From Burkholderiales bacterium (GTDB taxonomy: Bacteria > Pseudomonadota > Gammaproteobacteria > Burkholderiales > Burkholderiaceae_F), in contig JADCGS010000026.1 of assembly GCA_020248865.1 (NCBI GenBank), positions 1 to 64,000 on the forward strand: 64,000 bases of DNA, read 5' to 3'. Shown here one piece after another: positions 25,692 to 35,265 of this stretch (position 1 is the stretch's first letter; each line of letters opens with the position of its first letter). The notes below the pieces were generated by a model. That model made no database searches. It was not told the origin of the DNA and was given only the letters and a program-made list of their open reading frames with translations. A program made the translations under genes and the position numbers.

Positions 25692-26987
25692 TCACGGGCC
25701 AACGCATCTCGCAAGTATGTCGTCGATCGACGGCCCCGCCACCGAGCGCAGCCGAACCACGAAGGCGTGAGGCAACTGGCCGTCAGCGCCGAACTCCGCC
25801 GTCAACAACTGCGGCATGAAGGTGTCCAGACTCTGCGCGTCGGCGCGGGCCTTCTGCACGGCCGCGTCGAGCAGCGCCCAGAACGTCGCTCCCCGCCGGT
25901 AGAAAAGCGGATGGGCCGCCGGGTCGCCCTTGTCGTGCCGTCGCTGCCACTCGACCAGACCGGCCGTTACGGGTCGCGCGGCGTCAACGTAGCGATCTCG
26001 GACCTCGGCTGTTGCCTTCATGTCCAGCCCACTTTGGGCGAGCGCCTTCAAGCCGTAGTACTGCGCCAGACTCTCACCCACCCACACCGGCAGCGGTGGC
26101 CGGTTGCCGCGCACCAGGTCGACCAGCTGGTGCTGCTGTTCGTGCGCCAGGATGGTCAAGGTCAGGGCCTGGGGCAACGGCTCGGACTGTTCGAAGTAGT
26201 TGGCAACGAAGCTGCGGCTGCCGGCGGCGCCACCGGCCATTTTGCGATCACGCACGCCCAGCCAGACGATCAGCAGCTGGCGGTCCTGCGGTCGCGTATC
26301 CGCCGGCGGCGGCATGATGGCGCTCAAATAGCGCCACGCGTCCTCCTGCGCCCGAACCAGTCCGAGCCGTTGCACCCGGTCGATGTTGTCGGCGACATGG
26401 CGGACAAGAAAGCCGTCGACGTCGTGCTCGACACTCTTCAAATTGCCGAACACATAGAACTCGGGGGCGTTGTTGAGCGAAGGCACGCGCCAGCGGCCAT
26501 TGTCGATAGCCGTGGCACCCAGCTGCGGCATCGGCGTGCCGGAGAAGACGATGGCAAGCGTTGACGGAGCCTCGTCGCCCTGCAGGCGCAGCAGGGAAGT
26601 GGGATCCGACAGTAGCCGCCAGGGGCCAGTAGGGAAGTAAACGCTCTTCTGCTTCGACGCCTCGACCTGACCGGGCTGCGCCGTGACGAAGCGCACGGTC
26701 CAGCTCGCCTTGGTGCAGTCCGGCGGAACCTTCCACATGGCCGGACCGGCAGTTGCCAGCGGCTGCGTGCCGCAGCGTGGGACTGTGACTTGTGACCTCA
26801 AGCCCCAGTCAACGCCACGTACGATCAACGTGCGCTCGGTGCCTCGCGAAGTGGTCAGATCCAGCGACGCAGAGGCTGTCGAGGGTCGCTTGGGATCAAC
26901 CGTAATGGTTTACTGCGCTTGTGCGACAGCGCTTGCACCGAGAAAAACAGCGGCAGCAAGAACGGAGCGTGACAACATCGAACCCAT
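25692..26987 (-). pseudogene. Secreted HExxH metallopeptidase-like gene interrupted by one in-frame stop after the signal peptide
   Basis: The frame opens at ATG 26987 with MGSMLSRSVLAAAVFLGASA, a textbook signal peptide ending AVAQAQ. It then meets TAA at 26910-26912. After the stop the same frame runs uninterrupted for 405 codons (TITVDPKRPSTASASLDL...). The catalytic signature is HEQQH within LTILAHEQQHQLVD, with GESLAQYYGL downstream as the third-ligand glutamate, as in gluzincins. A CAA-to-TAA change would explain the stop. The remaining frame could restart at TTG 26828 but would lack export. This is either a recent pseudogene, a read error or a suppressed stop. No specific peptidase family was recognised. 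Confidence 0.75.
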
Positions 26988-27215
26988 CCCTTGTCTGTCG
27001 CGGAACCATGGCCGCTTCGGGTCATTCTGACGGGGTGTCTAGACGTCGGCTGGTACGCAAACTGGTTAGTCTGGGCCAGGGGCTGCTGCTGGCCGCAAGC
27101 CGCTGTCGTCAGGCAGCCCGGAAGCCGACATGCAACGCGATCCGTCGCGGCCAGTCCAGCCACCGACCGCACTGGCCCGGATGAAGGAACCACGCGAAAG
27201 CCTCGTTCAACCCCG

Positions 27216-27428
27216 TCAGCGCTTGCTGGAATCGCGCCTCCGGCACCACAGCGCGTACAGCAGCGCGCCGACCCCCACGCCGCCCAGCACGGCCCACACA
27301 AAGGGCGACGCGGGGTTGGGCGCGACGCGATGCGCCTGCGTGGTCTCGAGGATGAACAGGCCGCAGATCACCGCCACGCCGACGGCGATCTTGCTGCGCC
27401 GGTCGTAGTCGGGCGGCGGGCTGGGCAT
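27216..27428 (-). CDS. Small single-pass membrane protein
   Basis: This 70-residue protein has two hydrophobic stretches, KIAVGVAVICGLFILETTQA (about 12-31) and FVWAVLGGVGVGALLYALWC (about 44-63), and ends RRRDSSKR. It is probably an inner-membrane protein with two segments. No family was recognised. It is the last gene of the minus-strand group with the sulfur transporter, 60 bases past the next gene. Confidence 0.55.
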   Translation of the reverse strand: MPSPPPDYDRRSKIAVGVAVICGLFILETTQAHRVAPNPASPFVWAVLGGVGVGALLYALWCRRRDSSKR

Positions 27429-27487
27429 GGCGCCATTGTGGCGCCGTCGCCGCGCAGTGCGACCGCAGCAGCGCGACCGCAGCGGCG

Positions 27488-27658
27488 CTACCGCAGCGGC
27501 GCGGCGCAGTGGCCCGCGCCCTCCACCGCCGGCTGGCCGAGCTGCCACGGCGGCGGCTCGGCAAAGCGGTTGTACGGCCGCGCGCTGACCCAGTCGAGCG
27601 CCAGCAGCGCCACCAGCGCGCCCCAGAAGACCAGCGCGTAGACGCTGCTGCGCCTCAT
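27488..27658 (-). CDS. Small membrane-anchored hypothetical protein coupled to the YeeE gene
   Basis: This 56-residue protein, MRRSSVYALVFWGALVALLALDW and then a Pro-rich tail, has one N-terminal membrane segment. Its ATG overlaps the stop of the YeeE/YedE gene by four bases (ATGA), so translation is coupled. Too short to assign; it may be an accessory peptide of the transporter. Confidence 0.55.
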   Translation of the reverse strand: MRRSSVYALVFWGALVALLALDWVSARPYNRFAEPPPWQLGQPAVEGAGHCAAPLR

Positions 27659-28800
27659 GCTTTCAGCCCCAGGGCGGCGCGCAGCTTCACGCCGGCCAGC
27701 GAGCCGGCGAACGCGGCGGCAAACCACACCCAGCCGTGCAGGCTGCCGGTGGAGATGCCCGAGAAGAACGCGCCGATGTTGCAGCCGAAGGCCAGGCGCG
27801 CGCTGTAGCCCAGCACCAGGCCGGCAACGACCGCGGCCAGCCACTGGCGGCCGGTGGCGGCCGCCGGCGGGCAGGCGGTGCCGCGCCGGCGCGCGGCGAC
27901 GAAGGCGCCATAGAGCAGGCCAAGGTTGGTGATGGTGGTGACGTCGGCCAGGAGGGTCTGCTCCACCTGCGCCAGTTGCGCGGGCCGGCCCCAGAATGCA
28001 TTGGCCGCCAGGTCGTAGCCGAGGGCGCCGGCTACCTTGGCGCCGGCGAGCCCGAGGCCATAGACGATGCCCCAGGGCTGCCCGGCGATGACAAGGTTGA
28101 GCACGCCAAACAGCGCAAGCAGCGCGGCGCCGACGTAGATGGCGCGCGGCTGCCACCGCGTGGTGGTGGCGCGGCGGAACTTCCACAGCGCGGCGGCAAT
28201 GAGGCCGAGCAGCGCCAGTTGCGCCAGCAGTGTGGGCAGCACGCCGATGGCCTGCGGCAGGGCCACCGGCGGCAGCGCGCCCAGCGCCAGCCAGCGGTCC
28301 AGCTGCGCGGCGCCCAGAAAACTGCCGGCGATGAAGCCCGGCAGCACCGCCACGCTGAACAGGTTGCCCAGGCCCACCTTGTACAGCGTCCCGGACCCGC
28401 AGCCGTCGGCCACCTGCATCGCCGCGCCGAACACGAAGGCGCCGAGCAGCAGGCTCACCGACAGCGGCCCGTAGGCGCCGGTCAGCGCGCTGTCGCTGGC
28501 AATCAGCGGAATGCTGACCACCATGGCCAGCGCAATGGCCAGCAGTTGCGCCAGGAAGCCGGTGGGATCGCGGTCGCGGATCCAGGCGCGCCAGCCGGTG
28601 GTGAAGCCGAAGGCCACCCCCGCCAGCACCGCGCCGAAGCCGATGCCCACCGCAAACAGCAGGCCCTGGCGCAGGCCGACGAGCCACGTGACCGTGGCCC
28701 AGAGCGCGATGCCGAGCGCGATCCAGGGCGCCAGCCTTTCGCGCGCCGGCGCAGCGGCAGCGGCCGGCGCGGCGGCCAGCGAAGAGCTCAGGACCGACAT
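27655..28800 (-). CDS. YeeE/YedE family (TsuA-type) sulfur-compound transporter
   Basis: This 381-residue multi-spanning inner-membrane protein is of the YeeE/YedE family, whose characterised members import thiosulfate or move sulfur-bearing species. The two hallmark cysteine motifs are present: ADGCGSGTLYKVGLGN near the middle and FGCNIGAFFSGISTGSLHGW near the end. About ten hydrophobic segments can be counted. The ATG at 28800 was chosen because translation upstream is Arg/Pro low complexity. It lies 112 bases downstream of the rhodanese gene on the same strand, so sulfur uptake and sulfur transfer are probably linked. Confidence 0.93.
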   Translation of the reverse strand: MSVLSSSLAAAPAAAAAPARERLAPWIALGIALWATVTWLVGLRQGLLFAVGIGFGAVLAGVAFGFTTGWRAWIRDRDPTGFLAQLLAIALAMVVSIPLIASDSALTGAYGPLSVSLLLGAFVFGAAMQVADGCGSGTLYKVGLGNLFSVAVLPGFIAGSFLGAAQLDRWLALGALPPVALPQAIGVLPTLLAQLALLGLIAAALWKFRRATTTRWQPRAIYVGAALLALFGVLNLVIAGQPWGIVYGLGLAGAKVAGALGYDLAANAFWGRPAQLAQVEQTLLADVTTITNLGLLYGAFVAARRRGTACPPAAATGRQWLAAVVAGLVLGYSARLAFGCNIGAFFSGISTGSLHGWVWFAAAFAGSLAGVKLRAALGLKA

Positions 28801-28912
28801 CGGCGCAGGCGGGGTTCGGGTGGCAGGATGCGGTGGGCGGGCGCCGCGCAGCGGTGCGTGCGTCTGCGCTGGCTGCCGAACCCGTGTCTCGCGGGTCGGC
28901 TCGCAGGTTGGC

Positions 28913-29986
28913 TCACAGGTTGCCGGTGGCTTCCTTGATCTGCAGCCAGAACTGGTACAGGCGGCTGGGCACGTTGTCCATCGCGCCGCCGCTGTTGGAC
29001 CAGTCGACGACCGACTCCGGATACAGCTTGACCTCGGGGTGGCCCAGCACCTCGCTGAGCACGAACCAGTTGGTGGCGGCCCAGTGCCCGGTGTTGCAGA
29101 ACGAAACGGTGGGCTGCCCGCCGGCGAGCCCCTGCTCCTGCGCCACCTTCTGCACCTGGGCAGTGTCGAGCAGCGCGCCGCTGCGCGGGGCGAACCACAC
29201 CGCGTTGTCGACGTTGCGCGCGCCGGCGATGGTGCCCGGCGTGCTGGCGGCCACGTGGCGCGTCTGGCCGGTGAAGAAGCGGGCCGGCCGTGCATCGAGC
29301 AGCAGGCCGCGTTGCGCCTGCACCGCCTGGCCGACCTCGGCGCGCGTGGCCACGAGCCTCGGGTCGAGCTGCACGGTGAAGCTCGAGCGCGCTACCGCGG
29401 GCGGCGCACCGGTGGCCACCGGCAGGCCGGCACTTCGCCAGGCGCGCAGGCCGCCGTTGAGGATCGCCAGGTTCTTCACGCCGGCCGCCTTCAGCGTCCA
29501 GTACACCCGCGCGGCGCTGCCGAAGTCCGACGAGCTGGCGCCTTCGTACACCACCACCACCGGCGTGTCGGCGCCGATGCCCAGCGACTGCACCAGCTCG
29601 GTCAGCTTCTCGCCGGGCGGCAGCGCGCCGGGGTTGGCGGCCGGACCGCGCCAGCGCGAGTAGGGTGCCGGCACGCTGCCGGCGATGTGGCCGCGCTCGT
29701 AGGGCGTCTTGCCCTCGTCGTCGCGGCCGTCGCGGATGTCGATGATGCGCAGGGCGGCGGCTGCCTCGGCGGCGCGCACGGCCAGTTGCTGCGGCGTGAT
29801 CAGCGGGGTGGTCGGCTGGGTGGTCGGCGGCGCCGTTTGCGGGGTCGGGGTCTGGGTTGGGGCCGGCGTCGCCGCGCTGGCCGGGCTGGCAGCGGGCGCG
29901 GCAGTCTGCGCGTGCGGCAGCGGCGCGGCCAGCAGCAGCGCGACGGTCAGGGCGGCGGGGCGAAGGACGGCTCGGATCGTGCTCAT
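28913..29986 (-). CDS. Secreted tandem rhodanese (thiosulfate/3-mercaptopyruvate sulfurtransferase type)
   Basis: This 357-residue protein starts with a signal peptide (VALLLAAPLPHAQ) and a Thr/Pro/Gln-rich linker. Two rhodanese domains follow. The first, with IIDIRDGRDDEG and VVVVYEGASSSDFGSA, lacks the active cysteine. The second has the loop SFCNTGHWAATNW with the catalytic Cys. It should act in the periplasm, moving sulfane sulfur from thiosulfate or mercaptopyruvate. ATG 29986 has GGAGAT eight bases upstream; a start five codons earlier is possible. It is first in a minus-strand group with the YeeE transporter. Confidence 0.9.
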   Translation of the reverse strand: MSTIRAVLRPAALTVALLLAAPLPHAQTAAPAASPASAATPAPTQTPTPQTAPPTTQPTTPLITPQQLAVRAAEAAAALRIIDIRDGRDDEGKTPYERGHIAGSVPAPYSRWRGPAANPGALPPGEKLTELVQSLGIGADTPVVVVYEGASSSDFGSAARVYWTLKAAGVKNLAILNGGLRAWRSAGLPVATGAPPAVARSSFTVQLDPRLVATRAEVGQAVQAQRGLLLDARPARFFTGQTRHVAASTPGTIAGARNVDNAVWFAPRSGALLDTAQVQKVAQEQGLAGGQPTVSFCNTGHWAATNWFVLSEVLGHPEVKLYPESVVDWSNSGGAMDNVPSRLYQFWLQIKEATGNL

Positions 29987-30076
29987 GTCCGGGATCTCCA
30001 TGCGTAAAGCGCTTCAAGCGGGCAGACGCGGATACTGCCGCAGGGGCGGACCGTCCGCACAAACGATCGGTCATTA

Positions 30077-30124
30077 GGATATGCCCCGGGATATGCCCCG
30101 GGATATGTCCCGCGATATGCCCCG
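30077..30124. repeat. Four tandem 12-bp repeats GGATATGCCCCG in a divergent promoter region
   Basis: Units at 30077, 30089, 30101 and 30113; the third and fourth have one change each. The unit junctions make CCCGGG palindromes. The array lies between the divergent rhodanese and cupin genes, about 90 bases from the first and 65 from the second, so it could be an operator array for both. No reading frame is supported. Confidence 0.85.
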
Positions 30125-30190
30125 CCGCAACGCCGGGGCGCGGCGGGGGGCACAATCCGGTCATCTGGCAGCCTGCCCCGGAGATCGCCC

Positions 30191-30739
30191 ATGCAAGACC
30201 CCGCCCCCGGTTCTTCCCAGGAGGCCGAACAGGGCCATCAGCCCCACCCGGCCCACGACGGCGCGCCCTCCGCACCGCCCCGCGCCACCGACTGGAAGCA
30301 CGACGGCGTGCGCGTCATCCGCGGCGACCAGCTCGACCCCAACACCGCGCAGACGCCGGGCATGAACCGCGCCGCCGCCATCAACGCGGCGCGGGTAGGC
30401 GCGCAGAAGATCTGGGCCGGCACGGTGACGATCCATCCCAACGCCCGGACCGGCGCCCACCATCACGGCGCGCTGGAGAGCGTGATCTACGTGGTGCGCG
30501 GCAAGGCACGCATGCGCTGGGGCAAGCAGCTCGAGTTCACCGCCGAGGCGGGCGCCGGCGACTTCATCTACGTGCCCCCCTTCGTGCCGCACCAGGAGAT
30601 CAACGCCTCCACCGACGAGCCGCTCGAGTGCGTGCTGGTGCGCTCGGACAACGAGGCGGTGGTGGTCAACCTCGACATCGAGGCGGTCGAGCAGCCCCAG
30701 GAGGTGCCCTGGGTGGACCCGATCCACCGGGCGCCCTGA
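30191..30739 (+). CDS. Cupin-domain protein
   Basis: This 182-residue protein has a single cupin barrel. Motif 1 is ARTGAHHHGALESVIYVVRGKARMRWG with the metal-binding His-His pair and Glu, and motif 2 is GDFIYVPPFVPHQEIN with the last His. A charged N-terminal tail of about 35 residues precedes it. Metal binding is likely; the substrate is unknown. GGAG lies eight bases before the ATG. It is divergent from the sulfurtransferase and shares the 12-bp repeat array as upstream region. Confidence 0.85.
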   Translation: MQDPAPGSSQEAEQGHQPHPAHDGAPSAPPRATDWKHDGVRVIRGDQLDPNTAQTPGMNRAAAINAARVGAQKIWAGTVTIHPNARTGAHHHGALESVIYVVRGKARMRWGKQLEFTAEAGAGDFIYVPPFVPHQEINASTDEPLECVLVRSDNEAVVVNLDIEAVEQPQEVPWVDPIHRAP

Positions 30740-30896
30740 GAAGCCCAGGGTCAGGCGGCGCAGCCCGGTCGGCCACGCGGTGGCGCGGCGGCCCCTCGCA
30801 AAGGCGCACGCCGCGTAGGGGCATGGGTCGGCCCCACTGGACAGCGCCGCCGCCGCTCCTCATATTCCGGGCATCCGTCCGACGGGGAGATCACCC

Positions 30897-31586
30897 ATGA
30901 CCGACATCGTCCAACGCGCCGGCCATGCCGGCACCCTGGCGCCCGAGCGCCAGCGCGTCCTGCGCAATACCTATGCCCTGCTGGCGCTGTCGCTGGTGCC
31001 GACCGTGGCCGGCACCTGGCTGGGCATTGCCAGCGGCTTGAACACCTGGCTCGGCAGCTCGATCTGGCTGAGCCTGCTGGTGTTCTTCGGCGGCGCCTTC
31101 GCCTTCATCTGGGGAATCCAGCGCAACCGCGACAGCGGGCTGGGCGTGGTGCTGCTGCTGGGCTTCACCTTCTTCATGGGTCTCATGCTGTCGCGCCTGG
31201 TGGGCGCCATCCTCGGCATGAAGAACGGCGCCGACCTGGTGATGACCGCCTTCGGCGGCACCGCGGTCATCTTTGCCGCGATGGCCACCCTGGGCACCGT
31301 CATCAAGCGCGACCTGTCGGGGCTGGGCAAATTCCTGTTCATCGGCGCGCTGGTGGTGATGATCGGCGCGGTGGCGGCGATCTTCCTGCAGATGCCGGCG
31401 CTGACGCTCGCCATCCTGGTGCTGTGCCTGGGCATCTTCTCCGCGTTCATCCTGTACGACGTGAACCAGATCGTGACCGGCGGCGAGACCAACTACATCA
31501 GCGCCACGCTGGCGCTGTACCTGGACGCGTTCAACGTGTTCCAGAGCCTGCTGTCGCTGCTCGGGATCGCCAGCGGCGACGACTGA
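30897..31586 (+). CDS. Bax inhibitor-1/YccA family membrane protein
   Basis: This 229-residue integral membrane protein has seven hydrophobic segments and the family's N-terminal LAPERQRVLRNTYALLALSLVPTVAGTWLG. The C-terminal LVLCLGIFSAFILYDVNQIVTGGETNYISATLALYLDAFNVFQSLLSLLG contains the conserved YD and Asp pair of the pH-sensing calcium-leak site. Bacterial members are linked to membrane proteostasis (YccA with FtsH) or calcium leak. The ribosome-binding site GGGGAGAT is strong. A perfect hairpin terminator follows 44 bases downstream. Confidence 0.93.
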   Translation: MTDIVQRAGHAGTLAPERQRVLRNTYALLALSLVPTVAGTWLGIASGLNTWLGSSIWLSLLVFFGGAFAFIWGIQRNRDSGLGVVLLLGFTFFMGLMLSRLVGAILGMKNGADLVMTAFGGTAVIFAAMATLGTVIKRDLSGLGKFLFIGALVVMIGAVAAIFLQMPALTLAILVLCLGIFSAFILYDVNQIVTGGETNYISATLALYLDAFNVFQSLLSLLGIASGDD

Positions 31587-31629
31587 GCGGGCCAGCCCGC
31601 CGCGCCGGGCCCCTGGCCCACGCCCCAAG

Positions 31630-31672
31630 CCCAAAGCAAACCGGCCGCCGCGTGCGGCCGGTTTGCTTTGGG
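31630..31672. terminator. Bidirectional terminator, perfect 19-bp stem
   Basis: CCCAAAGCAAACCGGCCGC and its exact complement GCGGCCGGTTTGCTTTGGG enclose a 5-base loop. The A/T stretches at the stem base act as U-tracts in both directions. It lies between the convergent Bax-inhibitor and threonine dehydratase genes. Confidence 0.88.
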
Positions 31673-31688
31673 CGGACCGCCGGGCGCC

Positions 31689-32669
31689 TCAGCCCCGGGC
31701 CAGCAGTTCGGCAAAGCGCTCCAGCGCCACGTTGCCGCCGCTGATCACCACGCCCACGCGCCGGCCCCGCACCTCGACCGCGTGCTCGAAGGCGGCCGCC
31801 GCGCCCAGCGCGCCGGTGGGCTCGACCACCAGCTTCATGCGCTCGGCAAAGAAGCGCATCGCCCGCACCAGCGCCGCGTCGGGCACCGTGACCACCTCAT
31901 TGACCAGGGCCCGCATCACCGCGAAGGTGAGCGCTCCGGCGTGCTGGGTCTGCGCACCATCGGCAATCGTGCGCGGCACCTCGATGTGCACGATTTCGCC
32001 CCGCGCGAGGCTCTGCTGCACGTCGTTGCCGGCCTCCGGCTCCACGCCCACCACGCGGCAGGCCGGCGCCAGCGCCCTGGCAACGGTGGCGCAGCCCGAG
32101 ATGAGCCCGCCGCCGCCAACGCACACCAGCAGCAGGTCCAGGCTGCCGCCGTCGAGCTCCCGCACCTGCTCGAAGAGCTCGAGCGCCGCCGTGCCCTGCC
32201 CGCTCATCACGTCGGCGTGGTCGAACGGCGGCACCAGCGTGCCGCCGCGCTCCTCGGCCAGCCGCCGGCCGATGGCCTCGCGGTCCTCGGTGTAGCGGTC
32301 GTACAGCACGACCTCGGCTCCGTACTCGCGCGTGGCGGCGATCTTGGCCGGCGGGGCGTCCTGCGGCATGACGATCACCGCCGGCATGCCGAGCAGGCGC
32401 GCCGACAGCGCCACGGCCTGCGCGTGGTTGCCGCTGGAGAACGCGATCACCCCGGCCTGGCGCTGTGCCGGCGTGAACTTCGCCAGCGCGTTGTAGGCGC
32501 CACGGAACTTGAACGCGCCCATGCGCTGCAGGTTCTCGCACTTGAAGAACAGGCGCGCACCGGTGCGCTCGTCGGCGGTGCGCGAGGTCAGCACCGGCGT
32601 GCGGTGCGCCACCCCGCGCAGCCGGGCGCCGGCGGCGAGGATGTCGTCGAAGGAGATCGGCAGGGTCAT
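31689..32669 (-). CDS. Threonine/serine dehydratase (PLP fold type II)
   Basis: This 326-residue PLP enzyme deaminates threonine or serine to the 2-oxo acid. The PLP lysine is Lys54 in GAFKFRGAYNAL, the phosphate-binding loop is VGGGGLISG, and SSGNHAQAVAL binds the substrate carboxylate. Size and sequence fit the short threo-3-hydroxyaspartate/threonine dehydratase group without an ACT regulatory domain, so it is likely catabolic rather than biosynthetic (ilvA). Serine racemase is a possible alternative. ATG 32669 follows a GGAGATCGGCAGGG stretch. The bidirectional hairpin ends it. Confidence 0.92.
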   Translation of the reverse strand: MTLPISFDDILAAGARLRGVAHRTPVLTSRTADERTGARLFFKCENLQRMGAFKFRGAYNALAKFTPAQRQAGVIAFSSGNHAQAVALSARLLGMPAVIVMPQDAPPAKIAATREYGAEVVLYDRYTEDREAIGRRLAEERGGTLVPPFDHADVMSGQGTAALELFEQVRELDGGSLDLLLVCVGGGGLISGCATVARALAPACRVVGVEPEAGNDVQQSLARGEIVHIEVPRTIADGAQTQHAGALTFAVMRALVNEVVTVPDAALVRAMRFFAERMKLVVEPTGALGAAAAFEHAVEVRGRRVGVVISGGNVALERFAELLARG

Positions 32670-32811
32670 GGCGGCGTTGCGGTTGGCGACCCCGCCAGTG
32701 TAGGCAGCCGCCGCCGGGCCGACGGGCGCTGTCGGGAGTTGTCGGAAGCCGTCGGAAGCCGGCTGCCGCACCCTGCCGCCGCGAAGCCATGCCGGCGCGG
32801 CCGTGCGGGGT

Positions 32812-33912
32812 TCAGCGCACAGCAGCCGCCGCGCGTTCGCGGTGTTGTCGATACGCCGCCCGCACCATCTCCTGGAACCGCCACACCCCCGATTCGCGCA
32901 GCGGGTTGAGCCGCCCCGGCTGGTACGAGCCGCTCGCCAATCCGCGCTGCACCGCCTCGCAGAGGGCGATGTCCTCGCGCTGCACCTCGTCGCTGAAGTG
33001 CGCATCGGCTGCGGCGCGGTGCTGCTCGCCCGGCGCGTAGAAGAAGTCGAACTCCACCCGACAGCGCCCCGTGCCGAGCGGCAGCACGCGGTTGGTCTGC
33101 AGGCGGCCGGGCAGGACGTTGAGCATGGTGTTGGGCCACAGCCACCAGTACAGCGCCTCGCCCTGTCCGTACAGCGCGTCGGCCGAGTCGAGCGGGCTGG
33201 CCTGCAGCACGTGCCACTCGTCCACTTCGGTCGTGTAGCTGCGGTAGTCGAGCGCGGCGTTTAGCGCCGGGTGCACGCGCGGCACGTGGTAGCCCTCGAG
33301 ATAATTGTCGACGTACACCTTCCAGTCGCAGGCGATCTCGTAGCTCACGTGCGCATGGTGCGCGTAGTCCGCCAGCGCGACGCCGCCGAGCCGATCCTCG
33401 ATGCCGGCCACCAGCGACGCAAACTGCGGCGCGCGCTCGTCGAGCGCCGCGAACACCAGCCCGTTCCACTCGGCCACGCGCACCGCCGGCAGCCGCACCT
33501 CATCGATGCGGAAGCCCTCGGCACGGCCCATCTCGGGGGCGCCGCGCAGCCGGCCGTCGAGCGCGTAGCGCCAGCCGTGGTACTGGCACACCAGCTCGCG
33601 CGCCGCGCGGCCGTTGCAGGCGGCCAGCGGCCCGGCGCGATGGCGGCAGACGTTGTGCAGGGCGCGCAGCACGCCGTCGTCCCCGCGCACGATAACCAGC
33701 GGCACGCCGTCGATCTCCGCCACCGCATGATCGCCCGCCGCGGCGACCTGCGCTGCACGGGCCAGAAGCTGCCAGCTGCGCGCGAATACGGCCGCGCGAT
33801 CGTGCGCATGCTCGGCGGGATCGACATAGCAGTGCGCCGGCAGCGCCAGCGCGGTGGCGGCGGGCTGCGACTGCAGCCAGGCGGTGTCGTCGAGGGGGGG
33901 CGCGGCGGGCAT
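32812..33912 (-). CDS. Rieske aromatic-ring-hydroxylating dioxygenase alpha subunit-like (choline monooxygenase-like)
   Basis: This 366-residue oxygenase has a Rieske [2Fe-2S] motif with Cys89, His91 (CRHRAGPLAAC) and Cys109, His112 (CQYHGWRYALDG). The catalytic domain has DNYLEGYHVPRVHP, the mononuclear iron facial triad region. Family members hydroxylate aromatic rings or quaternary amines such as choline or carnitine; the size is like the latter group. ATG 33912 was preferred; an earlier ATG would add 14 residues. No partner reductase or small subunit is adjacent, so electrons must come from a gene elsewhere. Confidence 0.9.
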   Translation of the reverse strand: MPAAPPLDDTAWLQSQPAATALALPAHCYVDPAEHAHDRAAVFARSWQLLARAAQVAAAGDHAVAEIDGVPLVIVRGDDGVLRALHNVCRHRAGPLAACNGRAARELVCQYHGWRYALDGRLRGAPEMGRAEGFRIDEVRLPAVRVAEWNGLVFAALDERAPQFASLVAGIEDRLGGVALADYAHHAHVSYEIACDWKVYVDNYLEGYHVPRVHPALNAALDYRSYTTEVDEWHVLQASPLDSADALYGQGEALYWWLWPNTMLNVLPGRLQTNRVLPLGTGRCRVEFDFFYAPGEQHRAAADAHFSDEVQREDIALCEAVQRGLASGSYQPGRLNPLRESGVWRFQEMVRAAYRQHRERAAAAVR

Positions 33913-33995
33913 GACCGCGATGCTAACGGCGGCCGCGACGCGCTCCATCAGCAACGAGGTCCTGGCGGCAGGCCGGCGAGCGCCCGCAGCCTTCC

Positions 33996-34001
33996 TACAA
34001 T
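33996..34001 (+). promoter_or_regulatory. Candidate -10 element of the aldo/keto reductase gene
   Basis: TACAAT 36 bases before the ATG matches sigma-70 -10 well. No convincing -35 element was found. Confidence 0.35.
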
Positions 34002-34037
34002 GCCGGCCCTCGTGCCCTGCCTTTGCGAAAGCTCCTC

Positions 34038-35005
<968 letters not shown>

Positions 35006-35009
<4 letters not shown>

Positions 35010-35212
35010 AGCTGCAGCCGGCAGCCGCGCCGCCCGGCGCCTGCGCGCGCTGCGGCGCGCCGTTTGCCTGCGGGCGCGACGATCCCGCCGGCTGCTGGTG
35101 CGCCGCGCTGCCGCACCTGCCCGCACGCGCGCTGGATGCCGCGCAGGGCTGCCTGTGCCCGGCCTGCCTGCAGCAGGCTCTGGCGCGTGAATTGCCGCCG
35201 GCGACGGCCTGA
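35006..35212 (+). CDS. Cysteine-rich CWC family protein
   Basis: This 68-residue protein has the CWC-family pattern: [11 protein letters not shown], then CWC and CLCPACL, likely binding zinc. Start GTG 35006 overlaps the aldo/keto reductase stop by four bases, so translation is coupled. There is no signal peptide. The family is small and uncharacterised. It ends 53 bases before the convergent exporter gene. Confidence 0.85.
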
Positions 35213-35265
35213 CCGGGTGCGCCCGACCGGAGCGGCCCGGTGCGCCCGCGCGGTGGGCGCGGTCT

